NCBI GenBank assembly: GCA_018815765.1
Contig: JAHIWM010000063.1
Coordinates: 1-54,837 of the forward strand
DNA length: 54,837 nucleotides
Direction of reading: 5' to 3'
Source of the DNA: Gammaproteobacteria bacterium
Lineage (GTDB): Bacteria; Pseudomonadota; Gammaproteobacteria; Enterobacterales; Alteromonadaceae
Shown: positions 36,734 to 44,643 of the stretch, piece by piece
Layout: each line of letters opens with the position of its first letter
How positions within the stretch are numbered: position 1 is the first letter of the stretch
The notes under the pieces: generated by a model
The model's database searches: none
What the model was told of the DNA's origin: nothing
Seen by the model: only the letters and a program-made list of their open reading frames with translations
Program-made: the position numbers and the translations under genes

Positions 36734-37672
36734 ATGCATAAGTTAGTCCGCTTGATATTGCCGTTAGTGGCTTGCCTGGCTTTTTCCAGTTGGGCCCAGT
36801 CTGACGATAAGATGTTGCCTGACTATAAAACAGTGCAGTTGCAACAATTTCAAACACTTCAGCCTTTTACCTTGGCCAGCCTCGACCAAAACAAAGCCAC
36901 ATATATCAAGTTCTGGGCCAGCTGGTGCAAGCCTTGTATGGAGCAAATGCCACATTTTGAAAAGCTGTATCAAGAGTATGGCGACAAAGTGAATTTTGTG
37001 GCGGTAAATATCAATATCAACGAAAAACGCCAGGAAATCAGCAAGGTGCAGCAGCGCTTTAAATTGAGTATGCCGATTTATCTGGACCAGCAAGGGCAGC
37101 TGGCTTTAGCAATGGGTTTAGTAGGAACACCTTATTCGGTGCTGTTAAACCCTCAGGGTGAGCAGCTGTATAGCTCGCATGAGTCGGACTCTGTATTGGA
37201 TGGTTTTATTAGCCGGCTGGCGCAAGGCCAGCAGTTACCTGCATCTTCCTCAGACAACCTCAGTGCTGAAAACACAGCTGCACAACAAAAGCTGTTAGCC
37301 ACATATCAAACCGGAGAACAGCTGGTGTTTTTTACCGCAACCTGGTGTGACTGGTATCTGGCTGAATCCAGACCAGAAATGGCAAAACAATGTAAGGATG
37401 CTCAGGCAGGTTTAAATCAGCTGGCAGCTTTGTTGCCACAAAAAAACTGGAGTGGGGTAGTGAACCATTTATGGACAGACGATAAAGCTCTGGCTGAATT
37501 TAATACGTTGTATCAGATGAAAGTCCCTTTTCAGATCGACAGCTATGGTGTGTTGTTTCAACACTTTAACGTTCGTAGTATTCCTGTGTTGTTGAAAATA
37601 AAAGATGGTAAAAAAGTGGCTGAGATCAGCGATTTTTCAAATCCACAACAAGTGGTAAAGCAGCTGCAGTAA
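36734..37672 (+). CDS. exported two-domain thioredoxin-like protein
   Basis: The 312-residue product has a signal peptide (about 1-21). The first TlpA/ResA-like domain carries WCKPC (Cys65, Cys68) and the cis-proline in VGTPYS near 131. A second thioredoxin-like domain begins near 185 and has TATWCDWYLAES, so the usual second cysteine is missing; Cys205 may pair with Cys220. It is probably a periplasmic thiol-disulfide oxidoreductase. The start at 36734 has AAGGAG upstream; the longer frame does not. Confidence 0.85.
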   Translation: MHKLVRLILPLVACLAFSSWAQSDDKMLPDYKTVQLQQFQTLQPFTLASLDQNKATYIKFWASWCKPCMEQMPHFEKLYQEYGDKVNFVAVNININEKRQEISKVQQRFKLSMPIYLDQQGQLALAMGLVGTPYSVLLNPQGEQLYSSHESDSVLDGFISRLAQGQQLPASSSDNLSAENTAAQQKLLATYQTGEQLVFFTATWCDWYLAESRPEMAKQCKDAQAGLNQLAALLPQKNWSGVVNHLWTDDKALAEFNTLYQMKVPFQIDSYGVLFQHFNVRSIPVLLKIKDGKKVAEISDFSNPQQVVKQLQ

Positions 37673-37741
37673 GGGCTAGGATCCTTAGAGAAAGTGGCAC
37701 TGGCCGTATTACAGGTTGTGCCACATTTCTATGGTTGTAAC

Positions 37742-38764
37742 TTATTTAAATACTGAGTTCAGAAACTTAATCATGTCATCCAAAGTGGGGGTGGCTAAAT
37801 CTTTAAAGCAGCCATTGGTATAGTCGTTACAGCCGCTGTCGAGAAAACCATGGCCTTTGCCTTCATAAATTTTGAACTCCACCTGTTGTCCTGTAGCTTT
37901 AAGCAAACTGACATAATGACTGGCTATTTCAGGAGTCGTCAGGCCATCTTTGCTGCCGACCAATACAAACTGAGGAGGCAGTTTGTAGCCAGCTTCCGAC
38001 AACAGATACAGAGGCGACACAGCTTTGTAATACTGCTCATGGCTCTCAACGCTAATACCCGCGCCAAACAAGCCACGTGGACTGGCGTTACCCCATTTCC
38101 AGAACGGATTTTGTGCTGTCTCAAAGCCGTTTTTTGCACTTTGTAATAAATCAAAAGCGGTGTAACTCAGGATCACAGCCTGTACTTTGGCACCATCACC
38201 AGCTGCCACTTGTTCGGCAGTTTTGCCTTTTGGCAGATAGCTTGGAGTGAATTTCTGGCTTTGTGGCGTAAAACCTTTGGAATCCAAAGAGCGGCCTGCC
38301 AGCATCACCATAGAGGCTAAATGACCACCAGCGCTGTCGCCTGTCACGGCAATTTTAGCCGGGTCGCCGCCGTAGTTTTGAATATGATCCTTAACCCAAA
38401 GTACAGCGCCCAAAGCATCTTCCACTATCTCGTTGACCTTGGTGCTGTTGTTATTATCGCCAAGCAGCCGGTAGTTCATATTCACCACCACAAGATCGGC
38501 ATGGCTTGCCATATACAACGCCATATCGTTCATAATGGTTTTGTTATTCACAAGCCAGCCACCGCCATGAAAAATCACCAGCACAGGCAAAGGCTTAACG
38601 GCTTTTTGCGGGCTGTAGATATCAGTAGTCAGCGCAAAGCCCTTCACCTTAGCCCACTCAATATCTTGATGTAATTTCACTTCATTGAGTGCCAACACCT
38701 GCTGGCTAAAAAGTGAAGCGATAAAAAAGATAATATAAAAAACAGCAACTTGCCCCTTGCGCAT
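37742..38764 (-). CDS. exported alpha/beta hydrolase, esterase/lipase family
   Basis: The 340-residue product has a signal peptide (about 1-26). HGGGW (66-70) forms the oxyanion hole, and the nucleophile Ser144 sits in GDSAGGH. The catalytic His lies in GKGHGF near 313. This is the hormone-sensitive-lipase/BD-FAE-type esterase family. It probably cleaves short-chain or carbohydrate-linked esters in the periplasm. It stands alone. Confidence 0.9.
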   Translation of the reverse strand: MRKGQVAVFYIIFFIASLFSQQVLALNEVKLHQDIEWAKVKGFALTTDIYSPQKAVKPLPVLVIFHGGGWLVNNKTIMNDMALYMASHADLVVVNMNYRLLGDNNNSTKVNEIVEDALGAVLWVKDHIQNYGGDPAKIAVTGDSAGGHLASMVMLAGRSLDSKGFTPQSQKFTPSYLPKGKTAEQVAAGDGAKVQAVILSYTAFDLLQSAKNGFETAQNPFWKWGNASPRGLFGAGISVESHEQYYKAVSPLYLLSEAGYKLPPQFVLVGSKDGLTTPEIASHYVSLLKATGQQVEFKIYEGKGHGFLDSGCNDYTNGCFKDLATPTLDDMIKFLNSVFK

Positions 38765-38917
38765 AAAAACTCCTGATTAGTGTTTGTTGGCAGTTTGCAC
38801 CACCAGACTTTGGTCTGTTAGCCACGGTTTTATAAAAACATGAATTTGTGGCTATGACCACGCCAATTCGGCACAACAGGCTTTTGTGCGAAAAAACGTT
38901 AAGCGGATAAATAAATT

Positions 38918-39202
38918 GTGAAAGGGGTAGGTTGCAATCGCCGCATGCGGTATTGCAACATAGTCTGGATAGATGATTTAGATCGGTATGAATGGCGGTT
39001 GTTGAACCAATACCTGAATACCATAGTCACTGAAATCGAGCCTATCACCGGAAATGCTGAAACAGCTAAAATCGTTGAAAAAGCTTGTCATCTTCGGCTT
39101 TTAGCTGCACAAAGTGATGCTGATTACTTTTCTGCGCTTGAGAATAAAACAATAAAAAATGCAGAAACCAAGCTATTGGCTCTGGTTGCTAAAAATAACT
39201 AA
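38918..39202 (+). CDS. hypothetical protein, up to 94 residues
   Basis: The frame opens with a GTG at 38918 and has an ATG at 38945, beginning MRYCNIVWIDDLDRYEW. Neither start has a convincing Shine-Dalgarno. The product looks helical and soluble. I do not recognise a family. It may be co-transcribed with the M15-like gene 54 bases downstream. Confidence 0.45.
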   Translation: MKGVGCNRRMRYCNIVWIDDLDRYEWRLLNQYLNTIVTEIEPITGNAETAKIVEKACHLRLLAAQSDADYFSALENKTIKNAETKLLALVAKNN

Positions 39203-39256
39203 GGCATGATGTTTAACTGAGACGGCAAGGTCAAAAGCAATCATAAGGAAGTTGAT

Positions 39257-39919
39257 ATGTCTAAATCAAAAGTCACCCAACTGGACAATCTGGCTAGAAT
39301 TCGTTTATCCCAAAATTTTTTCTTACGGGATTTTTTGTATTCAGAAACCGCCGCTGTGCATGGCATAAACAATATCCCTGATGATTTGGAATTGGCTGTA
39401 GCGGCAGGCCGGCAACTATGTGAACAGGTGCTTGAGCCCATTCAGGCTGCATGGGGACGTATACATATACGTTCGGCTTTTCGTAGCTGCGAAGTCAACC
39501 AACTCGGCAATGAGCTTGGCGCAAATTGCGCAACCAACGAAAGTAATTATGCTGGCCATATCTGGGACAGACGAGACGAACATGGCTTTATGGGGGCAAC
39601 CACTTGTATTGTTATTCCAGCCTATTTGGATTACTTCGAAAAAACCGGCGATTGGACATCATTAGCCTGGTGGATACACGCGCATGTACCAGCGTACAGC
39701 AGTTTATATTTCTTCCCCAAATTATGTGCTTTTAACATCTCATGGTATGAAAACAGACAAAGTCCAAAAAATATAAGTTCTTATGTACAAGACCCGAATA
39801 CAGGCCATAAAAAACGTATCCTGACAGCGGACGTTGAAAGCGACTATTACCAAAACATTTCGCTTCAACAGCGTTATGCTGCCTGTGAAAAATTATTCTC
39901 CTCTAAATCGGGGTCATAG
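39257..39919 (+). CDS. peptidase M15-like (D-Ala-D-Ala carboxypeptidase-like) protein
   Basis: The 220-residue product begins with a family-typical stretch: FFLRDFLYSETAAVHGINN, then IPDDLELAVAAGRQLCEQVL and GRIHIRSAFRSCEVN. The usual M15 zinc site SxHxxGxAxD is not seen; instead it reads NYAGHIWDRRDEHG, followed later by WWIHAHVP. It may be a diverged enzyme or an inactive relative. There is no signal peptide, and AAGGAAG precedes the ATG. Confidence 0.6.
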   Translation: MSKSKVTQLDNLARIRLSQNFFLRDFLYSETAAVHGINNIPDDLELAVAAGRQLCEQVLEPIQAAWGRIHIRSAFRSCEVNQLGNELGANCATNESNYAGHIWDRRDEHGFMGATTCIVIPAYLDYFEKTGDWTSLAWWIHAHVPAYSSLYFFPKLCAFNISWYENRQSPKNISSYVQDPNTGHKKRILTADVESDYYQNISLQQRYAACEKLFSSKSGS

Positions 39920-39957
39920 GCGAAATTTACGTGTGCACTTCAGGACCTGACCCTTAG
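39910..39957. repeat. degenerate GGGTCA...TGACCC element
   Basis: GGGGTCA at 39910 and ACCTGACCCTT ending near 39954 form the ends of a roughly 46-base element. The interior is not a clean palindrome. It overlaps the end of the M15-like gene and lies just before ccdB. Confidence 0.45.
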
Positions 39958-39962
39958 AGTTT

Positions 39963-40280
39963 TCATATCCCAGTGATCAGGAAATCAATAGCAGCAATAA
40001 TCTCGGCTCTGAAAGCTTGTAAGTTGGTCACAGGGTTTATCAATAGTTTAGTTGGGACGCTGGTCATTTGGTGAGTCAGAATGACAAAATCACCAGCATC
40101 TAAATGAATTCTTGGGCATAGATGCTGAGGGGCCTTTTTATCCATAAGAGCCAATGGTGTGAGTGGTACAACAAGGCGTGTATTCAGCGACTCAAGTAAA
40201 TCACTTTGAACATCAATAAAGTATGGATATGTTTCAGAAGTACTTGTGTCTGTGTTTTGGTAGACAGTGAATTGCGACAT
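39963..40280 (-). CDS. ccdB: CcdB-family toxin (DNA gyrase inhibitor)
   Basis: The 105-residue product aligns with CcdB: FTVYQN at the start, PYFIDVQSDLLE, RLVVPL, and SVPTKLL in the C-terminal half. In F-plasmid CcdB the last residues Trp99-Gly100-Ile101 poison gyrase. Here the end is ITGI, so Thr replaces the Trp while Gly-Ile remain. The start codon overlaps the ccdA stop by one base, the normal antitoxin-toxin arrangement. Confidence 0.92.
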   Translation of the reverse strand: MSQFTVYQNTDTSTSETYPYFIDVQSDLLESLNTRLVVPLTPLALMDKKAPQHLCPRIHLDAGDFVILTHQMTSVPTKLLINPVTNLQAFRAEIIAAIDFLITGI

Positions 40281-40525
40281 CAGAACACACGGAACGAGTC
40301 AGAGAATAGCCCATGCTTTTCTGTCAGTTCATTACAGGCAGCGATAGCATCAGCATTTTGTTCAAGCCACTCTGCTTGTAATCGTTGACTGACTTCGAGT
40401 TCCAGGGCTTTTTCCATAGTCGCTGACAAGTTGATATTTAGCCGTTTTGCTTCAGCTAATAACTCGCTGTTTAAGCTAAGGTTGGTGGCCTTTTTTGGGG
40501 CTTGTGAGCTATAGGTTGTTTTCAT
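40280..40525 (-). CDS. ccdA: CcdA-family antitoxin
   Basis: The 81-residue product has an N-terminal ribbon-helix-helix region (KKATNLSLNSELLAEAKRL) and a C-terminal toxin-binding part ending HGLFSDSFRVF, as in chromosomal CcdA. It neutralises CcdB and, with it, should repress its own promoter. It precedes and overlaps ccdB. Confidence 0.92.
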   Translation of the reverse strand: MKTTYSSQAPKKATNLSLNSELLAEAKRLNINLSATMEKALELEVSQRLQAEWLEQNADAIAACNELTEKHGLFSDSFRVF

Positions 40526-40648
40526 TAGGTAACCGATGCGTATTGTTGATGCGCATTGAGTATAGGTCTAACCAAACCGCCGAACAAGTAATCCATGAGC
40601 TAAGTTTGGTTGCTTCTCTTAGTTCAGAAAATATAGGCTCTAAAAAAC

Positions 40649-41671
40649 CTAGTCCCCGCCATCCTTTTTCTTCGCTGGTGCAGCCCCAGGCAAAGTGGTC
40701 TTTTGTTTAACTTCTTCGGTTAACTCATTCAGTAAATCGTCAGCCGGGGCGCGGGTTTCGTCTACTTTCTTATTGGCTTTATCTTTGGCCCACTGTTTGG
40801 CTTCTTTTTCTAAAGTGGCTTTGTCTTTAATGGTGGTGAAAGGTTTCTTTTGATTGGCGTCAGCCCGTGCTTTGGCCTCTTCAGCGTATTTTTTCGCTGC
40901 TTTTAATTCTTCTGCTGATTTGCCGGTAAATTGCTTAAACATATCGTCTTCGGTAAGCATGGCTTCCTGGGTCATTTCAGTAAAACGTTGTTTGGGCTGA
41001 TTTAATAAATCGGCTTTGCCGGCTTCTACCTTTTGCTTAATTTCTTCGACCGGATCCATGGCTTGTTGTTTTAAGTTTTCCTCCAGCGCGTTTTGCACTG
41101 AACCACCGGATAAGCCCGTTTCCATCAGGCCTTGTTGCTGTTCAGATAAGCCTAAACCCTGACCAAGTTGGCCTGCTGCAGCCGCTACTGCTTTTTGTTT
41201 TAATTTTTCAGGGCTGGTGTACTCAACCAGCTCTTTTGGCCAACTGGGGGCTATTTTGCCTGCGGCTCCTTCAACCACCTGATTAAATATTTCGGTTTTG
41301 CCACCGGACACCAGCAAAATAGCCATTTGGTTATGTTCTTTGTTCCAGACAAAACCTGCTTTTTCGGCCAGATGAGGCAGAGGAGAGTGTTCGGATACCA
41401 CAAAAAACAGCGGGCCTTGTTGCTGAATAGCAGTGGCAGTATTTAACAAGGTGACGGCGGTGCGGTACTTTTCTTCACCCATTAAAGCCACCATAGGGTC
41501 GCGGATCAGCGGGTTTTCAAATAGGTTTACATCCAGCGGGTTAAAACCAACCAGAGGACGAAATAACTCACCCAAAAGTTGGGCCTGTGACGTCATTAAT
41601 AAAGCCGGCGCAAAGCAGCCGGTTAATAACAAACTACACAACAGCACTTTGATTTTTGACCACAACTTCAT
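40649..41671 (-). CDS. predicted lipoprotein, Lys/Glu/Ala-rich C-terminal half
   Basis: The 340-residue product begins MKLWSKIKVLLCSLLLTGC, with a lipobox LLTGC, so it should be a lipoprotein. The N-terminal part (about 25-150) looks globular. From about 200 the sequence is rich in Lys, Glu and Ala and likely helical or coiled (EELKAAKKYAEEAKARAD). I do not recognise a family. The ATG at 41671 has GGAG upstream; a 9-codon extension lacks support. Confidence 0.75.
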   Translation of the reverse strand: MKLWSKIKVLLCSLLLTGCFAPALLMTSQAQLLGELFRPLVGFNPLDVNLFENPLIRDPMVALMGEEKYRTAVTLLNTATAIQQQGPLFFVVSEHSPLPHLAEKAGFVWNKEHNQMAILLVSGGKTEIFNQVVEGAAGKIAPSWPKELVEYTSPEKLKQKAVAAAAGQLGQGLGLSEQQQGLMETGLSGGSVQNALEENLKQQAMDPVEEIKQKVEAGKADLLNQPKQRFTEMTQEAMLTEDDMFKQFTGKSAEELKAAKKYAEEAKARADANQKKPFTTIKDKATLEKEAKQWAKDKANKKVDETRAPADDLLNELTEEVKQKTTLPGAAPAKKKDGGD

Positions 41672-41768
41672 GACAGGCTCCGCACCCAAAAACAGCATTG
41701 GCTAATTAGTGTGCGCAGGCTAGCAGAAGTCTGATCCGAAACATAGATAGCGTTATTACAGAGCGATA

Positions 41769-41800
41769 AAAATAATTAAAAGCCCGCAGGATACGGGCTT
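41769..41800 (-). terminator. terminator after sbcB
   Basis: On the minus strand AAGCCCG/CGGGCTT (41780-41786 with 41794-41800) is followed by TTTTAATTATTTTT, just downstream of the sbcB stop. Confidence 0.85.
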
Positions 41801-41813
41801 GTAAATGAATCGC

Positions 41814-43289
41814 TTATAAGCTCTGAGCGTACTGAAACAACGCCTTGAGGATATTCATTTTTTTCACATCATCGCCCGCTTCATGTGCCAGATTCTCCAG
41901 CGCTAAACCGAATTCTTCAAAAGTTAAATTAGGTTTATCCAGGCCATGCGTCAGTTTGTCGCTGCGATACCTTTGCCAGCGTTGTTGCTCCTGATCGGTC
42001 AGGCTTTGTGGGTAGTTGCGGGCACGGTATAAAAACAGCAACTGATTTAATCGGTCTTCGCTAAAAAGCACAGGGTTGGAGGCCAGTTGATCGGCACTCA
42101 TCAAATGCAGCTGTTCCATCCGTTGTTTATCTTCGTTCGAAACAAAACCGTTATAGAGCTGATAATCCGGATTAGTCTCCACACTGTACTCAGTCGGCAG
42201 CTGATACAACTCCATTACCTTAGGCTGAATAGCAGAACGGTTTTGCCGTAGCCAGTCCAGATGCTTAAGGCAAGCGGCTCTGTCTATGCCTAAATCGGCA
42301 GCACGTTGCTCCGACAAGGTTTTAGCCGGAGATAACACAGGGCACTTGTTGATATGAATAAGCTTTAAGCCAAGCCGCTGCTGGTCTTCGTCTAAATCAG
42401 CGGTTTTGGTATATAAAAGTTGCTGTAATGAGGCTAAATCCAGCTCCAGCAAAGGTGTTGGATCGGCTTGCAGGTTGTAGCAAATCACGGCGTTTTTATT
42501 GGTTGGATGCGGCGCTAAAGGCACTATCCAGCTAACACAACCCTGAATAGCAGGGAAGCGGCCGGACACATGCACCAACGGCATTAAATTCACTAAGTCA
42601 AACAACTTACTGACTTCTGTTTTTTTGCGTAAATCCAGCAGGTACTGAAACAGCTTAGGTTGTTTTTCTTTCACCAGTTTGGCAATGGCGATAGTGGCGT
42701 ATACATCAGACAAGGCGTCGTGTGCGCGTTGATGCGATAAGCCATTGGCTTTGGTTAAATCTTCTAATTTAAAGCTTGGGCTGCCATCGGCTTTTTCTGG
42801 CCAGACGATGCCTTCAGGGCGCAGCGCATAACAAGCCCGCACTATGTCGATTAAATCCCATCTGCTGTTGCCTTGTTGCCATTCGCGGCCGTAAGGCTCG
42901 TAGAAGTTACGGTACAGGCTGTAACGCGTGACTTCATCGTCAAAACGTAAGCTGTTGTACCCAAGCACGCAAGTGTTCGGCTGGCTGAAACGCTCCAGAA
43001 TACGGCGGCAAAATTCGGTTTCAGGCAAACCTTTTTGATTACAAAGCTGTGGTGTCAGGCCAGTGATCAGGGCTGCCACCGGATGAGGTAAATAATCATT
43101 CGCCAACTGGCAATACCACATATCGGGTTCGCCAATAGGGTTTAAATCTAAATCTGTGCGAATACCACCAAACTGGGCCGGGCGGTCTTTTTTCGGATCC
43201 GCACCCCAGGTTTCATAGTCATAAAAATAAAAGCTGGCCTGTGGTGGTGCCAGTGGTGTCGATGGTTGGCTCAAATCAGTGGCATCCAT
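41814..43289 (-). CDS. sbcB: exodeoxyribonuclease I
   Basis: ExoI degrades single-stranded DNA 3' to 5' and acts in mismatch repair and recombination. The 491-residue product has the DEDDh motifs: YDYETWG (Asp24, Glu26), GYNSLRFDDEVTRYSLYRNF, and RAHDALSDVYAT. It matches E. coli ExoI throughout. I start at the ATG 43289; the frame extends to a GTG at 43322 without better support. Confidence 0.95.
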   Translation of the reverse strand: MDATDLSQPSTPLAPPQASFYFYDYETWGADPKKDRPAQFGGIRTDLDLNPIGEPDMWYCQLANDYLPHPVAALITGLTPQLCNQKGLPETEFCRRILERFSQPNTCVLGYNSLRFDDEVTRYSLYRNFYEPYGREWQQGNSRWDLIDIVRACYALRPEGIVWPEKADGSPSFKLEDLTKANGLSHQRAHDALSDVYATIAIAKLVKEKQPKLFQYLLDLRKKTEVSKLFDLVNLMPLVHVSGRFPAIQGCVSWIVPLAPHPTNKNAVICYNLQADPTPLLELDLASLQQLLYTKTADLDEDQQRLGLKLIHINKCPVLSPAKTLSEQRAADLGIDRAACLKHLDWLRQNRSAIQPKVMELYQLPTEYSVETNPDYQLYNGFVSNEDKQRMEQLHLMSADQLASNPVLFSEDRLNQLLFLYRARNYPQSLTDQEQQRWQRYRSDKLTHGLDKPNLTFEEFGLALENLAHEAGDDVKKMNILKALFQYAQSL

Positions 43290-43508
43290 AAATGCGAAAA
43301 CAAAGAGCGGGCAGTGTAGCACTGGTAGCTAAAGGCGTCGATTGGGTTGCTATCTGGTCACTGCATTTGCACTCATTTTTGCTTACTGGCATGTTAAGGT
43401 TTAAAGTCACAAAAATTTAGCATCTAGTGCTTTTTTACTTGTCTGATAGCCTATATAAAGGTAAAAAGTCGGCCCAAATTTTATTGACGACACGCGACAG
43501 GACAACTC

Positions 43509-44105
43509 ATGAAAGAGCGTATTGGTTTTATGCATCAGCCGGGCAGTGCTGTGACAGTGGAATTACCAGACTGGGTGGCGGCTTTTGTCGACTGGCAAAA
43601 AACCTACACCTCAGATGATGAAAAAATGGCGTTAGCTATTGAGTTATCTAAACAAAACGTCGAACGTGGTACGGGCGGCCCTTTTGGTACTGCTATTTTT
43701 GACCGTGCTTCCGGTCAGCTGTTAGGGGTGGGGGTAAACCGTGTGGTGCCTTTAACCAACTCTACCTTACACGGCGAAACAGTGGCCATTATGATGGCTG
43801 AAAAAGCGCTGGGCACTTTTACTTTGGCAACAGACAGCGGTCGCGAATTGTTCACCTCTTGTGAGCCTTGCGCTATGTGTATGGGCGCGGTGCTGTGGAG
43901 TGGAGTCAATCGTATGGTTTGTGCAGGGGCTGCAGAAGATGCCAGGGCTATTGGTTTTGACGAAGGTCCGGTGTTTGAACAGTCCTATCAGTATTTAGAA
44001 AAAGCCGGTATGGAAGTGGTGCGCCAGTTTAAACGGGCGGACGCCAAAGCCGTACTGGATTATTACAAAAACTCCGGTGGCCGGATTTATAACGGCAGGG
44101 ATTAA
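43509..44105 (+). CDS. nucleoside deaminase, guanine deaminase-like (CDA fold)
   Basis: The 198-residue protein has the zinc-deaminase motifs HGE (His88, Glu90) and SCEPCAMC (Cys121, Cys124 as zinc ligands). The context GGPFG, LHGETVAIM and GFDEGPVFEQSY fits the GuaD/nucleoside deaminase group rather than tRNA adenosine deaminase. It probably deaminates guanine or a related base. DUF1543 begins 13 bases downstream, implying an operon. Confidence 0.85.
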   Translation: MKERIGFMHQPGSAVTVELPDWVAAFVDWQKTYTSDDEKMALAIELSKQNVERGTGGPFGTAIFDRASGQLLGVGVNRVVPLTNSTLHGETVAIMMAEKALGTFTLATDSGRELFTSCEPCAMCMGAVLWSGVNRMVCAGAAEDARAIGFDEGPVFEQSYQYLEKAGMEVVRQFKRADAKAVLDYYKNSGGRIYNGRD

Positions 44106-44118
44106 CAGGAAGTCTTTC

Positions 44119-44613
44119 ATGCTATTTGTTGTGATGCTGGGTGGTAAACACCCGAAAGCAAAAATTGAAGTCCATGATGTGGTTTTTGTCTCAGGCAACA
44201 GCGTTGAAGACTGCTATCCGCAGTTACGCGAGCAATGGTTTGGTACTATGGCCGGTATGCATATCGATTCCTGGATGCAGGTCGATGGAGTAGAAGGCTA
44301 TCAGGTGCGTTTTTCTGAGCTCGCTCCGGCGGCTGACGAACTGCGGTTGTTTTTTATCAATTTAGGCGGCTATACCCCGGGTGCTTTTGGTGAAGATCAC
44401 CATTACCTGTTAGTCACCGCCAAAGACAAAGCTGAAGCCAAACAAAAGGGCAAAATGGTTTTGCCGAAAAGTTGGGATAAACCTCATACCGATGCAGTTC
44501 TGGATGTGGATGATTGTATTGCCATTGACCAGCTCGACGGCCGTTATGTGCGGCTGATCCCGGGGCAACACAAAGAAACAGTGCATCAGTCGGATTATAT
44601 TATTTTGGGTTGA
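44119..44613 (+). CDS. DUF1543 domain protein
   Basis: The 164-residue product begins MLFVVMLGGKHPKAKIEVHD, the DUF1543 signature, with LFFINLGGYTPGAFGEDHHY later. The function is unknown. AGGAAG precedes the ATG at 44119. The C-terminal half (about 75-164) resembles a second copy of the fold. It sits directly after the deaminase gene. Confidence 0.85.
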   Translation: MLFVVMLGGKHPKAKIEVHDVVFVSGNSVEDCYPQLREQWFGTMAGMHIDSWMQVDGVEGYQVRFSELAPAADELRLFFINLGGYTPGAFGEDHHYLLVTAKDKAEAKQKGKMVLPKSWDKPHTDAVLDVDDCIAIDQLDGRYVRLIPGQHKETVHQSDYIILG

Positions 44614-44617
44614 TGCA

Positions 44618-44642
44618 GGGCCAGAGCTGATAGCTCTGACCC
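44618..44642. terminator. GGGYCAGAGC hairpin between convergent genes
   Basis: GGGCCAGAGCT (44618-44628) pairs with AGCTCTGACCC (44632-44642) with one mismatch and a GAT loop. The arm resembles the fabF terminator at 7269. It lies between the DUF1543 and REC-TPR gene ends. Confidence 0.7.
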
Positions 44643-44643
44643 G

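Noticed and set aside
39257-40525. Prophage or integron around the M15-like gene and ccdAB
   Set aside because: No integrase, capsid, attC-like site or other phage gene is nearby; the toxin-antitoxin pair alone is not enough.
40495-40710. 71-codon plus-strand frame between ccdA and the lipoprotein gene
   Set aside because: It overlaps the ends of two supported minus-strand genes and has no family match.
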